From Devriesea agamarum (lineage in GTDB: Bacteria; Actinomycetota; Actinomycetes; Actinomycetales; Dermabacteraceae), in NCBI RefSeq assembly GCF_900070355.1, contig NZ_LN849456.1:1922001-1986000 (forward strand): a stretch of 64,000 bases of DNA, in the 5' to 3' direction. The translations under genes were made by a program, and so were the position numbers. The notes under the pieces were generated by a model. That model did not search any database. It was given only the letters and a program-made list of their open reading frames with translations, and was not told the origin of the DNA. Shown here in pieces: positions 8,083 through 17,011 of this stretch (position 1 is the stretch's first letter; each line of letters starts with the position of its first letter).

Positions 8083-9069
8083 ATGCGGATTCTTATTAGC
8101 GACCAGCCCGATTCGATGATGCCGGATCACGAATTAGAGATCCGGACTTTGACCGACGGTCTCGGCCCGGACACCGACATCGAGGTGTACCCCTATGATC
8201 CGGAGCATCCGGAAGGCTTCCTGGAACGACTCAGCACAGCCGATGCCCTGCTGACCGCCTTTATCCCGCTGGACGCCAACACCTTGCGTGCCGCGAAACA
8301 GTTGAAGTTCATCTCGCTAAACTCCACGGGTTTTGACTTGGTCGATCTGGATGCTGCCCAGGAGCTCGGGATTGGGGTGTGCGCGGTCGGCGAGTACTGC
8401 ACCGCCGATGTGTCTGAAGGGGCGATTGCGTTCATTTTCGCCCTCAACAAGCACGTCAAGTCCTATGGGCGAGCCATCGATATCGACCATGCTTGGGACT
8501 ATGCTGCGGCCCCGGCCTGGCCGCGGACCCAGGAGCAGGTACTGGGCATTGTCGGGTTCGGCAAAATTGGTCAGTGCACCGCCCGCAAGATGTCGAATCT
8601 GGTGAAGGGGGTCGTGGCCTGCGACCCGTACCTTCCCCCTGACATCGCCAAGGATCTTGGGGTCGAACTCGTCCGCAAAGAAGAGCTGCTGGAACGCTCT
8701 GACATCATTGTCAATCACATGGCGCAGACGGACAGCAACCGGAACTACTTCGACGCCGACGCGTTTAGCCGTATGCGCCGCCACCCGATCCTGATCAACA
8801 TGGCGCGCGGCACGGCTATTGACGAGTCCGCCCTGGTGGATGCACTCGATACCGGAGTGGTGCGGGGCTATGCCGCCGATGTCCTCGCCGATGAGCACCC
8901 AGATCTGGCACACCATCCGCTGGTCGGCCGCAATGATGTGCTCTTGACCCCGCATTCCTCGTTCTACTCGGCGTCGTCCCTGGAGGACTTGGAACGCATC
9001 AGCGCGCAGAATATCGTCGACTATCTATGCGGCCACAAGGACAAAGTCTTCCGCATGGTCACTCCGTAG
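8083..9069 (+). CDS. D-isomer-specific 2-hydroxyacid dehydrogenase
   Basis: This 328-aa NAD(P)-dependent oxidoreductase reduces 2-oxoacids to D-2-hydroxyacids or does the reverse. The nucleotide-binding motif is IVGFGKIGQ; the catalytic triad regions are NMARGTAIDESAL (Arg), VLADEHPD (acidic residue) and LTPHSSFYS (His). The start ATG at 8083 follows GAGG by five bases and lies 11 bases after the previous stop, so it is co-transcribed with the deiminase-like gene. A dehydrogenase of this type is not part of the standard arginine deiminase pathway. It might act on 2-oxo-5-guanidinovalerate or simply reoxidise NADH; that is inference. Confidence 0.85.
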   Translation: MRILISDQPDSMMPDHELEIRTLTDGLGPDTDIEVYPYDPEHPEGFLERLSTADALLTAFIPLDANTLRAAKQLKFISLNSTGFDLVDLDAAQELGIGVCAVGEYCTADVSEGAIAFIFALNKHVKSYGRAIDIDHAWDYAAAPAWPRTQEQVLGIVGFGKIGQCTARKMSNLVKGVVACDPYLPPDIAKDLGVELVRKEELLERSDIIVNHMAQTDSNRNYFDADAFSRMRRHPILINMARGTAIDESALVDALDTGVVRGYAADVLADEHPDLAHHPLVGRNDVLLTPHSSFYSASSLEDLERISAQNIVDYLCGHKDKVFRMVTP

Positions 9070-9090
9070 GTAGCCGGGAGAGACTGGAGG

Positions 9091-9120
9091 CAGCCGGGTG
9101 GCTCCGTAGCTACCCGGCTG
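9091..9120. terminator. Hairpin downstream of the dehydrogenase gene
   Basis: A 9-bp perfect stem (CAGCCGGGT with ACCCGGCTG) continues inward with further pairs and a tetraloop. It lies between convergent genes. Confidence 0.7.
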
Positions 9121-9140
9121 GCTCCGGACGTACCGCGACG

Positions 9141-9179
9141 TCGCCGGGCCACCGCGTGAGCATTCTGGTGACCCGGCGA
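9141..9179. terminator. Second hairpin between convergent genes
   Basis: TCGCCGGG and CACC pair with GGTG and CCCGGCGA across one mismatch (12 bp). With the hairpin at 9091-9120 it probably insulates the convergent dehydrogenase and dehydratase genes in both directions. Confidence 0.7.
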
Positions 9180-9188
9180 GCTGCCGAG

Positions 9189-10202
9189 CTATTGCATGAG
9201 CAGCCGGCCATAGGCAGTGAGGTCGGTGTTGCCGCCACTGAGCACAGCACCGACCTTCTGCCCGGCGCACCATTCAGGATGTTCTAGGAGAGCCGCGATA
9301 CCCAGCGCCCCGGTCGGTTCGACGATCAGTTTCGTCGTATCAGCAATGAGCCGCATCGCCCGGATGATGTTCTCTTCAGACACGGTTAACACCGCATCCA
9401 GGGCACGCACCCCGGCCGCCGCGCCGCGCAAAATGTCAAAAGTCAGTGGCGCGAGCGCCTGGGTCATCACCCCGTCAGCCAAGGTGCGCGGCACCTCGAT
9501 TTTTACGATCCTGCCTTCGGCCAGAGACCGCCGGGCATCATCAGCCACCTCCGGTTCCACGCCGACGACTGCGCATCCCGGATCTGCCTCCCGGGCCACG
9601 ATCAAACTTCCCGATAACAGCCCTCCTCCGCCGAGTGGGGTCAGCAGCGTATTCAGACGTTCCCCGAGGTCATGGACTTGCTCGAAGAATTCTAGGGCGG
9701 CAGTTCCCTGCCCTGCGACGATATCTGGGTGGTCAAATGGCGGCACCACCGTCGCACCGGTACGTTCGGCCAGGGCAGCACCGATCTCCTCCCGGCTTTG
9801 CCTGCCGCGCTCATACAACACCACCTCAGCGCCGTACCCAGCTGTAGCCTCCCGCTTCACGCGAGGCGCATCCGACGGCATCACCACGGTGACCCGAATG
9901 CCGAGCTCCCGACCGGCGAGCGCAATCGCCTGGGCATGGTTTCCCGACGAATAGGCAACCACACCGCGGGCCCGCTGCGCCTGATCCATACGCATCAGTG
10001 CGTTCATAGCCCCGCGCGCTTTAAAAGCCCCAACCCGTTGCAGGTTCTCGCATTTGAGAAACACGGTGGCACCCAGGATCTGGCTCAGCCGCCGCGATGT
10101 GACAACGGGGGTGCGGTGCACATGCGGAGCGATCCGCTCAGCAGCCGCGTACACATCGTGAACCGTGGGCAGGGTTGATTCCTGGTATGAAGCATCGGTC
10201 AT
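9189..10202 (-). CDS. PLP-dependent threonine/serine dehydratase
   Basis: This 337-aa fold-type II PLP enzyme deaminates L-threonine or L-serine to 2-oxoacids. The Schiff-base Lys is K61 in FKARGA; the substrate-binding loop SSGNHAQA and the phosphate-binding loop GGGGLLSG are both present. It ends without an ACT domain, so it resembles catabolic TdcB or threo-3-hydroxyaspartate dehydratase rather than feedback-regulated biosynthetic IlvA (about 420-510 aa). No clear Shine-Dalgarno sequence precedes the ATG at 10202. It is convergent with the arginine cluster. Confidence 0.87.
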   Translation of the reverse strand: MTDASYQESTLPTVHDVYAAAERIAPHVHRTPVVTSRRLSQILGATVFLKCENLQRVGAFKARGAMNALMRMDQAQRARGVVAYSSGNHAQAIALAGRELGIRVTVVMPSDAPRVKREATAGYGAEVVLYERGRQSREEIGAALAERTGATVVPPFDHPDIVAGQGTAALEFFEQVHDLGERLNTLLTPLGGGGLLSGSLIVAREADPGCAVVGVEPEVADDARRSLAEGRIVKIEVPRTLADGVMTQALAPLTFDILRGAAAGVRALDAVLTVSEENIIRAMRLIADTTKLIVEPTGALGIAALLEHPEWCAGQKVGAVLSGGNTDLTAYGRLLMQ

Positions 10203-10429
10203 AGTTCGACTCTAACGACGATTCCGCCTGTCATGCTGCGGGGGCTACAACCTGCTGCGATGGTTCGCCCGTGTATGACTCGCGGGATGCAGTGCCACCG
10301 AGCTCTTGCCACGTTCTTGTGGCGCGTGGCACGATAACCCACAGGAGTAACATTTTTCCCTTAACGGAACTTCTTTTCAGAATGGGTGACGATCGGGCAG
10401 ATCTTTGGAGCTAGATGGGAAGGATCATC

Positions 10430-10768
10430 ATGAGTCTGAAGCAACAAATAGTTCTTTTCGGTGCAATATGCGGCTTCCCTTTAGCTTCGAGCATTGCAAC
10501 GAGAGAGTACTTCGACAAAACTAATCCGGAGATTTTCTACGTATTTAACGGCGTCTTTGTACTGGGGTTATGTTTTGCTCTTGTCGCGATGCTGGTTCGT
10601 CACAAGGTTCAGCTCCTGACTGTTGCGCGAACCCTGGTTACCCTTACATTCCTCTACGCAATTGCGGCGACGCGCAGTGACCTCGGGCCGATCATGATTG
10701 TGGTCGTCGCACTGGTATCAATGATCATATGGGCCAAGCGTGCGGAGTCTTTCGCACAACATAACTAA
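10430..10768 (+). CDS. Small hypothetical membrane protein
   Basis: This is a 112-aa protein with about four hydrophobic segments (IVLFGAICGFPLASS, IFYVFNGVFVLGLCFALVAML, LVTLTFLYAIAAT, IMIVVVALVSMIIWA) and a basic C-terminus. The start at 10430 has GGGAAGG six bases upstream. The coding region is less GC-rich than its neighbours, with many A/T third positions, which may indicate recent acquisition. No family was recognised. Confidence 0.6.
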   Translation: MSLKQQIVLFGAICGFPLASSIATREYFDKTNPEIFYVFNGVFVLGLCFALVAMLVRHKVQLLTVARTLVTLTFLYAIAATRSDLGPIMIVVVALVSMIIWAKRAESFAQHN

Positions 10769-10837
10769 AGCGGTGTCGCAGCTAAAGCGTTCTCGCCCCC
10801 GGCCCTGCCTCCCAGTTAGCTGTGGCACAGTGGCTAC

Positions 10838-11218
10838 ATGAGTAATTACTACAGCGAATGCGCCCGTGAACCCTGGCGCGCCGACGCCACCTGGGTATGG
10901 AATGACAAGAACAAGCGGATGCGCAAAGCTGCGCCATTGCGCGCGCATCTTTGCTGCTCTGAATCCGATATTCAGACCATCACCCAGACCTGGCTCAACC
11001 AGTTTGAGCGCAGCGAAGGCGGCACCTGGTTCGACGGTGGCGTCGAATACGACCTGCTGAAAGCGCAGCCGGATCAGGTGATCTTGGAAATCTGTTCTGG
11101 CGGGGAGGATGCGTTCGAGTCCGTGAAAGCGAGCGCTAGCCGCCTGTTTGATGAGGTCGTCACGCCGCATTCCGATATCCGGGTTAGCTGGGAAGAAATG
11201 CCACTGCGCGCACGGTGA
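10838..11218 (+). CDS. Hypothetical cytosolic protein
   Basis: This is a 126-aa acidic protein without membrane segments. It is rich in Trp near the N-terminus (EPWRADATWVWND) and has a C-terminal half with predicted alternating strand and helix. No Shine-Dalgarno sequence is visible. A CACAGT hexamer ends six bases before the ATG, matching the leaderless pattern seen at other genes here. Function unknown. Confidence 0.55.
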   Translation: MSNYYSECAREPWRADATWVWNDKNKRMRKAAPLRAHLCCSESDIQTITQTWLNQFERSEGGTWFDGGVEYDLLKAQPDQVILEICSGGEDAFESVKASASRLFDEVVTPHSDIRVSWEEMPLRAR

Positions 11219-11336
11219 GGCGCGCGGCGGCTGCGCCTGGCAGGTCGCCCCGGATCTCACACGGATACGGCCTACGCCGACCCCCTGCCCCCAACCCTCG
11301 ACCCTCGACCCCAAGCCTGGCCCGGCCCCGAGCAAT

Positions 11337-11369
11337 GAAAAGCCCCCGACGCGAAGTCGGGGGCTTTTC
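11337..11369 (-). terminator. Terminator of tRNA-Ser
   Basis: A perfect 14-bp stem (GAAAAGCCCCCGAC with GTCGGGGGCTTTTC) has the pentaloop gcgaa. On the minus strand it ends in a short T-run, 17 bases after the tRNA 3' end. Confidence 0.88.
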
Positions 11370-11385
11370 TACCTTGCGGCAAGAG

Positions 11386-11473
11386 CGGTAGCGGCGGGAT
11401 TTGAACCCGCGGTACGGGGTTACCGTACACATCATTTCGAGTGATGCACCTTCGGCCGCTCGGACACGCTACC
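11386..11473 (-). tRNA. tRNA-Ser (anticodon CGA)
   Basis: The 88-nt gene is on the minus strand. The acceptor stem pairs GGTAGCG with CGCTACC and the discriminator is G. The anticodon arm is CATCA-CTCGAAA-TGATG, giving anticodon CGA (codon UCG). A long variable arm (GTACGG/CCGTAC) and the T-loop GGTTCAAAT type sequence are typical of tRNA-Ser. CCA is not encoded. Confidence 0.96.
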
Positions 11474-11783
11474 GTCATCTATCTTAACTATCGTGACGGA
11501 GTCGGCCAATAAACGCAGGTCAGGTGGGATCGACGTCACTTCCCGAAACCTAGTCATGAGCCGCGGGTTGTCGCAATGAGGTGGGACGTCCCAGCGAGGA
11601 CCCTAGGCCGGATTGTATAACCGAGCCGAACGGCCCGACCGAGTCGGATCGTGGAACCCGGCGGATACTCTCACCACGTCGGATGGTTCAACCCCGGCGG
11701 ATAGCCTGAGCCTGTCGGTGCCGCCTGGAGACCACCCGGATGTCGCCGTCTAGTCCACAGACCAATCCACGTAGCCTAGTGCT
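11474..11783. other. Gene-free interval before oligopeptidase B
   Basis: No supported reading frame was found. It holds the upstream region of tRNA-Ser on one strand and of the peptidase on the other. The short motif CCCGGCGGATA/CCCCGGCGGATAG is repeated at about 11657 and 11692. At the right end TAGCCT (11772-11777) stands six bases before the peptidase ATG and is its probable -10 box; no convincing -35 is seen. Confidence 0.5.
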
Positions 11784-13994
11784 ATGACTCAACGCAGCGC
11801 CGCACAGGCCCATCCTGACACCGCAGGTACTACGCCCACGCCGACCACCGCCAAGACTGAACGGCCAGGTCCTCCCCTACCTGAGCAGCGCTTTATCGAG
11901 CGCACTCACCACGGTGACACCGTGCGGGACCCCTACGACTGGCTGCGGGATAAGGACAACCAGACTGTTCTTGACCACCTTCACGCCGAGAATGCGTACA
12001 CGGATTCCGTCACCGAACCGCTCAGACCGCTGCGCGATGCGATCGTCGCCGAGATTAAATCCCATACCCAGGAAACCGATCTCAGCGTGCCGGACCGGGA
12101 CGGCGAATTCTGGTACGTCATGCGTACCACCGAAGGCGAGCAGTACCCCACGTATTCTCGTATCCCTGACACGGGTTCGCGTCCCACGATCACGCCGGGG
12201 GTGTTCACCGACGACGAGCAGATGCTGCTGGATTGTCCCCGGCTGGCTGAGGGAAGCGAGTTCTTCCGGCTCGGTGGTGTGCGCCCTTCCCCCGACCACA
12301 CCCGCCTGGCCTATAGTGTCGATGTCACCGGCGATGAGCACTTTGACCTGCGCGTTCTGGATATTCACAGCGGCGACGTGATTGATGATGCCGTACGCAA
12401 TATCGGTTACGGTTTCGCGTTTTCCTGCGACGGTCAGTGGCTGTTTTACACCCGGGTCAACGATGCGTGGCGGCAGCATCAGGTCTGGCGTCACCGGATC
12501 GGGTCGGACGCTGCGACGGATACGCTCATCTTCGAGGAGAAGGACGAAAAGTTCAGTGTGTATCCGTTCGCATCGCGCGATGGGCAATTCTTCGTCATCG
12601 TCTCCGCGTCCTCGACCAGTTCGGAATGCTATCTACAGGATCTGTCCGAGCCAGAGAGCGAACCGCGAAGCATCGCCCCTCGTCGCCCGGGCGTCGAATA
12701 CATGGTTGAGGTCGCCGGAGACCACCTGCTGATCGTGCACAACGACGGCCACATCAACTTCCAAGTAGCCCGGGCCGAGCTCAACTCCGAGGACCACTCC
12801 ACTTGGCAGCCCGTGCTAACCGCAGGCCCCGGGGAGCGCATTACAGGTGTGGATGCCTTCGAGTCTGCGGCGGCAGTGAGTCTGCGTTCCGGGGGTCTGG
12901 CACGGGTTCGCATTCTTCCGCGCAAGACCGAGGCGCCCACTGGCTGGGATGTTGAGGCCGCCTGGGACCTGGGAACCAACGGGCCTTTGGACACCGTCGA
13001 ACTGGATACGAATCTGTGCTGGCAGACCTCCACTCTGCGGTACCAGCTGACCAGTATGCTTACCCCGCGGACCATCTGCGAGGCGGACCTTTCCACCCGC
13101 CATACGGAGGTTCTGCGGGAAACCCCGGTGCCAGGATTTGACCGGTCCCGCTACGTTGAGCACCGCGAATGGGCAATCGCTGAGGACGGGACCCGTATCC
13201 CCCTGTCAGTTGTGCACCGCGCGGATCTATCACCCGACGGCACCAACCCGGGTTACCTCTACGGTTACGGTTCGTACGAGATCTCCATAGACCCGTATTT
13301 CTCGGTAGCGAACCTGTCGATGCTCGACCGCGGTGTGGTGATCGCTATCGCCCATATCCGCGGTGGCGGAGAGATGGGACGAGAGTGGTATGAACAGGGG
13401 AAACTGCTTCACAAGAAGAACACGTTCTCAGATTTCGTGGCGGCTGGGCGACACCTCGTGAGCTCCGGTTGGGTTCAGTCCGGGCGACTTGCGGCAGAGG
13501 GTCGCAGCGCCGGCGGCCTGTTAATGGGCGCGGTTGCCAACCTCGCTCCAGACCTGTTCCGGGTGATCCTGGCGGGTGTGCCTTTTGTCGACGCACTCAC
13601 TACCATTTTGGATCCGTCGCTCCCGCTGACGGTAGGCGAATGGGAAGAGTGGGGCAATCCGCTGGAGGATCCGGAGGTGTACGCCTATATGAAGGAGTAC
13701 AGCCCGTACGAGAACATCAAACCTTGCCAGTACCCGGCGATTTTTGCCGCGACCTCACTCAATGACATCCGAGTTTTTTACGTGGAACCGGCTAAGTGGG
13801 TGGCTCGGCTGCGGGAAACCGTCACCAATGATCTGGCGGAGCGTCCTATCGTGTTGCGCTGCGAAATGGTGGCTGGTCACGGGGGCCGGTCGGGCCGATA
13901 CAACCAGTGGGAGCAGCGGGCCGAAGAGGTCGCATTCCTGCTCGACCAGTTAGATGCGACGCAGGTGCCCTCGCCCATCACCGAGGCCGCATAG
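11784..13994 (+). CDS. ptrB: Oligopeptidase B-type S9 serine peptidase
   Basis: This 736-aa prolyl-oligopeptidase-family enzyme cleaves short peptides, in oligopeptidase B after basic residues. The N-terminal part forms the beta-propeller (about residues 95-430) and the C-terminal part the alpha/beta hydrolase. The catalytic triad is visible: Ser575 in EGRSAGG, Asp661 in SLNDIRV, His699 in AGHGGRSG. GYGSYE and HIRGGGEMGREWYEQGK are hallmark segments of oligopeptidase B. No signal peptide is present, so it is cytosolic. The ATG has no Shine-Dalgarno but lies six bases after a TAGCCT -10 box, which suggests a leaderless mRNA. A strong hairpin follows the stop. Confidence 0.9.
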   Translation: MTQRSAAQAHPDTAGTTPTPTTAKTERPGPPLPEQRFIERTHHGDTVRDPYDWLRDKDNQTVLDHLHAENAYTDSVTEPLRPLRDAIVAEIKSHTQETDLSVPDRDGEFWYVMRTTEGEQYPTYSRIPDTGSRPTITPGVFTDDEQMLLDCPRLAEGSEFFRLGGVRPSPDHTRLAYSVDVTGDEHFDLRVLDIHSGDVIDDAVRNIGYGFAFSCDGQWLFYTRVNDAWRQHQVWRHRIGSDAATDTLIFEEKDEKFSVYPFASRDGQFFVIVSASSTSSECYLQDLSEPESEPRSIAPRRPGVEYMVEVAGDHLLIVHNDGHINFQVARAELNSEDHSTWQPVLTAGPGERITGVDAFESAAAVSLRSGGLARVRILPRKTEAPTGWDVEAAWDLGTNGPLDTVELDTNLCWQTSTLRYQLTSMLTPRTICEADLSTRHTEVLRETPVPGFDRSRYVEHREWAIAEDGTRIPLSVVHRADLSPDGTNPGYLYGYGSYEISIDPYFSVANLSMLDRGVVIAIAHIRGGGEMGREWYEQGKLLHKKNTFSDFVAAGRHLVSSGWVQSGRLAAEGRSAGGLLMGAVANLAPDLFRVILAGVPFVDALTTILDPSLPLTVGEWEEWGNPLEDPEVYAYMKEYSPYENIKPCQYPAIFAATSLNDIRVFYVEPAKWVARLRETVTNDLAERPIVLRCEMVAGHGGRSGRYNQWEQRAEEVAFLLDQLDATQVPSPITEAA

Positions 13995-14002
13995 CGAGTG
14001 GT

Positions 14003-14052
14003 GCACAGGGCCCCATAGCCTGAGGACATTTCTCAGCTATGGGGCCCTGTGC
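14003..14052 (+). terminator. Strong hairpin downstream of oligopeptidase B
   Basis: A perfect 17-bp stem pairs 14003-14019 (GCACAGGGCCCCATAGC) with 14036-14052; the loop can extend it with TGAG/CTCA. It ends the peptidase transcript just after its stop codon. Confidence 0.88.
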
Positions 14053-14195
14053 TCAATGGTTCAATCGCGCTCGTAGCTTTACAGGATCGCTCGGCATTGG
14101 CCGTCACAAGGCATGTCGTGCGACATACTCAGACCGTGCACTGCGTTGCAGCCTCGCGAGTCCTCTACAAAGAGGGGTTCGGACACCTGCTCTCG

Positions 14196-15074
14196 TTAGA
14201 AAGCGGGGATGACCGCGCCGTCACTCCAGGTTTCCTGGATGTACTTCTTGACCTCGGCTGAATGCAGCAGCTTATTGAGCGTCACCAAGGCCGGATTATC
14301 CTGATCCACCTCCCGCACCACCAGCATGTTCGCATACGGGTTGTTCTTTCCGTCTTCCAGAACCAAGGCATCTGAGCTGGGCTTCAGCCCTGATGCGAGG
14401 GCGAAGTTACCGTTGATCACGGCGGCATCGAAGTCGCCCAGTGAACGGGCCAGCTGCGCAGCGTCCACCTCTTTAAACTTAATTCCCTTCGGGTTCTCCG
14501 CGATATCAAAAAGCGTGGTGGCGGTGGGCTCGACCCCCTCTTTCAGAGCGAAGAGCTTCTGCTTCGCCAGCAAGGTGAGCGCCCGCCCCTGGTTGGTCGG
14601 GTCATTGGTGATGCCGAAGGTGGCACCCTCGGGAATCTGGTCCAGCGTAAGCGCCTTCAACTTCTTGGAGTACACCCCGAGCGGTTCAATGTGAATACCC
14701 TCAAAGGGGAATAGCTTGTAACCCTTTTCTTTGATCTGTGTTTCCAAGAAGGGCTTGTGCTGGAAATAGTTCGCATTGATTTCGCCGTCGTTCAGGGCAG
14801 CGTTAGGGATGTTGTAGTCATCCATCACTTTGATCTTCAGATCCAGCTTGGCCGGGCCCGCTAGCTTCTTCTGCACGAACTCAAGGATCTGCGCCTGCGG
14901 CACTGGGGTGGCCCCAATGGTCAGAGTGGTCACGCCGTTGCCATCTGCTTTCGGTCCCTCACTAGTTTTCGAGGAACCGCAGGCAGCCAGCGCAAGGGCA
15001 GCTAGTCCGGTGGCGGCGCCGAAGGCATACCGGCGGGTCACACGCGGACCGTTGTGGTTCGAGGGGTGATTCAT
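14196..15074 (-). CDS. metQ: D/L-methionine-binding lipoprotein MetQ
   Basis: This is the substrate-binding lipoprotein of the MetNIQ methionine importer (292 aa). The N-terminus has Arg residues, a hydrophobic stretch and a lipobox LAAC with lipidated Cys32. The mature NlpA-fold sequence includes NDGEINANYFQHKPFLE, GVYSKKLKALDQIPEGA-like segments and ITNDPTNQGRAL, which match MetQ. The start at 15074 has GGAGC upstream; an in-frame extension to 15146 lacks signal-peptide character. It is the last gene of a metN-metI-metQ minus-strand operon. Confidence 0.92.
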   Translation of the reverse strand: MNHPSNHNGPRVTRRYAFGAATGLAALALAACGSSKTSEGPKADGNGVTTLTIGATPVPQAQILEFVQKKLAGPAKLDLKIKVMDDYNIPNAALNDGEINANYFQHKPFLETQIKEKGYKLFPFEGIHIEPLGVYSKKLKALTLDQIPEGATFGITNDPTNQGRALTLLAKQKLFALKEGVEPTATTLFDIAENPKGIKFKEVDAAQLARSLGDFDAAVINGNFALASGLKPSSDALVLEDGKNNPYANMLVVREVDQDNPALVTLNKLLHSAEVKKYIQETWSDGAVIPAF

Positions 15075-15159
15075 TGCTGCTCCGTTCACATATGGGGCGA
15101 GGAGGTTAAAACTTTTCGGTTCGAGGGGCGACTCGAGGGGCGACATCAGCTGGTTGCGA

Positions 15160-15837
15160 TTACCGATGATCGACAGCGCGGGCCAAAATATCCCCGACGA
15201 CCTGCACGATCTGCACCATGACCACCAGCAGAACCACGGTCACGATCATCACGTCGGCCATAAATCTGTTGTAGCCGTATTGAATAGCCATCGCTCCGAG
15301 GCCGCCGCCGCCCACGGCGCCGGCCATCGCCGTGTACGAGATGACGGTGATGGCTGTGGTGGTCACCGATCCAATAATTCCGGGCAGTGCCTCAGGAAGC
15401 AGAACCCGTCCCATCAGATGGCTACGGCTAGCTCCCATCATGGCTGCGGCTTCTACCTTGCCGGAATCAACCTCGCGCAGATTGATCTCCACCAGGCGAG
15501 CAAAAAACGGGATAGCCCCAATGGTGAGCGGAACGATCGCGGCGGTTGACCCCACGGATTGGCTGACCAACAACCGGGTGAAGGGAATCAACGCAATCAT
15601 GAGGATGATGAACGGCAGCGAACGACCAATGTTGACCACCGCGCCAAGAACAGTGCTCAACCAGCGGATCGGCACCAGCCCACCCTTTGAGGTGGCGTGC
15701 AGCAGCATCCCCAAGGGCAAGCCGACCAGCACCGTGAACACCATGGTGACGCTGGCCATATAGATGGTTTCCCAGAGTGCTTGCGGAAGGCCGCTAGCGC
15801 TGGTCAGGACGGGGTTATGTAACCAGGTGCGGTCCAT
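15160..15837 (-). CDS. metI: Methionine ABC transporter permease MetI
   Basis: This 225-aa membrane subunit has about five transmembrane segments. The EAA loop is seen around ASRSHLMGRVLLPEALPGI, which contacts MetN. Characteristic MetI segments are IGRSLPFIILMIALIPFTR and VISYTAMAGAVGGGGLGAMAI. Its ATG immediately follows the metN stop codon (TGAATG), so translation is coupled. The gap to metQ is 85 bp. Confidence 0.92.
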   Translation of the reverse strand: MDRTWLHNPVLTSASGLPQALWETIYMASVTMVFTVLVGLPLGMLLHATSKGGLVPIRWLSTVLGAVVNIGRSLPFIILMIALIPFTRLLVSQSVGSTAAIVPLTIGAIPFFARLVEINLREVDSGKVEAAAMMGASRSHLMGRVLLPEALPGIIGSVTTTAITVISYTAMAGAVGGGGLGAMAIQYGYNRFMADVMIVTVVLLVVMVQIVQVVGDILARAVDHR

Positions 15838-16854
15838 TCAGCGTTCCACCTTCTCCGCAGCGATACCTTCGGCTTCCAAATCGCGCAGACATTCAGCGAG
15901 CCCATGTTCACTAATCGGCGTGCCGGACGCGTTGGTGAGTGCCAGTTGCACTCTGCCGATCTGGGTTCCGCCGATGGTTTCTATCGTTCCCGCCGCAATC
16001 TGCACTTCCGCGCCGCGAGCCCGCACAAAAGCGATCACATCGTCGGTACTTTTCAAACGCTCAGACGCACCGTAAAACACGTTGATCAGCAGCCCGTCGA
16101 CCCCGGTCGGGGCGGGCGGCATCGGAATAAGTTCCGGCGCCAATCGCCCGTGGGGATTGCGCACGACATCTTGCAGTGAACCGGTCTCAACAATCCGCCC
16201 TGATTCCAACAGGGTAGCGCCGTCGCAGACTTCCCGGACCACCGACATCTCATGGGTAATGATCAGCACCGTGATCCCGAGCCGGTCGCGTAGGTCCCTG
16301 ATCAGCCGCAATATTTGCCTGGTGGTGGTTGAATCGAGCGCGCTGGTCGGTTCATCGCACAGCAAAAGCCGTGGCGAGGTGGCCAGTGCCCGGGCAATTC
16401 CGACCCGTTGACGCTGCCCCCCGGACAGCTGCGACGGATAGTTGTTTTCGCGTCCGGTAAGACCCACCAGATCCACCAGCTCGGCAACTCGATGCTCGCG
16501 TTCCCCGCGCGGTGTGCCAGCAATTTCCAGTGGATGCGCGATATTGCGGGCGGCAGTGCGGGAGTCAAGAAGGTTGGCATGCTGAAACACCATGCCGATA
16601 TCGCGGCGGGCTCGTCTGAGCGCGGCACCGACTAGCGCGGTCAGGTTCACGTCATCCACGTAGACACTGCCCTCGGTGGGGCGTTCCAGCGCAGTCAGGC
16701 ACCGAATCAACGTGGACTTTCCCGCTCCGGAGCGTCCGACAATGCCATGGATGCTCCCGGCGGGCACGCTCAGGTCGATGCCGTCAAGCGCGACGACATC
16801 CTCACCTCCGTCAGGAGCTGGGAAGACCTTGGTCAGGCCGTCAAGTGTGATCAC
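15838..16854 (-). CDS. metN: Methionine ABC transporter ATPase MetN
   Basis: This 338-aa ATPase has Walker A GRSGAGKST, signature LSGGQRQR, Walker B LLLCDEPTSALD and the switch His in IITHEM. The last 90 residues form the NIL domain, which in MetN binds methionine and inhibits transport when the internal pool is high. Translation appears to start at GTG (16854, MITLDGLTKVF). No SAM riboswitch or S-box-like structure was recognised in the 115 bases upstream, so regulation is probably by a protein. Confidence 0.93.
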   Translation of the reverse strand: MITLDGLTKVFPAPDGGEDVVALDGIDLSVPAGSIHGIVGRSGAGKSTLIRCLTALERPTEGSVYVDDVNLTALVGAALRRARRDIGMVFQHANLLDSRTAARNIAHPLEIAGTPRGEREHRVAELVDLVGLTGRENNYPSQLSGGQRQRVGIARALATSPRLLLCDEPTSALDSTTTRQILRLIRDLRDRLGITVLIITHEMSVVREVCDGATLLESGRIVETGSLQDVVRNPHGRLAPELIPMPPAPTGVDGLLINVFYGASERLKSTDDVIAFVRARGAEVQIAAGTIETIGGTQIGRVQLALTNASGTPISEHGLAECLRDLEAEGIAAEKVER

Positions 16855-16970
16855 ATCCGATAGTGAAACATCCGGTGATCTGGGGCGCGATCTGGCATGT
16901 CACATTCTGTCGCAGGGCCTATCTGATCGTGACCGATCTCATTATGCGAGGGGTGGGTGCACACGAAAAT

Positions 16971-17006
16971 AGCGCCCCGTCGCCCATAGTCGAGAGACGG
17001 GGCGCT
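16971..17006 (-). terminator. Terminator at the end of the prophage lysis cassette
   Basis: An 11-bp perfect stem (AGCGCCCCGTC with GACGGGGCGCT) is followed on the minus strand by ATTTT. It lies five bases after the holin-like gene stop and separates the prophage from metN. Confidence 0.85.
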
Positions 17007-17011
17007 GGTGA

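Noticed and set aside
16855-16970. SAM riboswitch upstream of metN
   Set aside because: The region is too short and shows none of the conserved SAM riboswitch stems.
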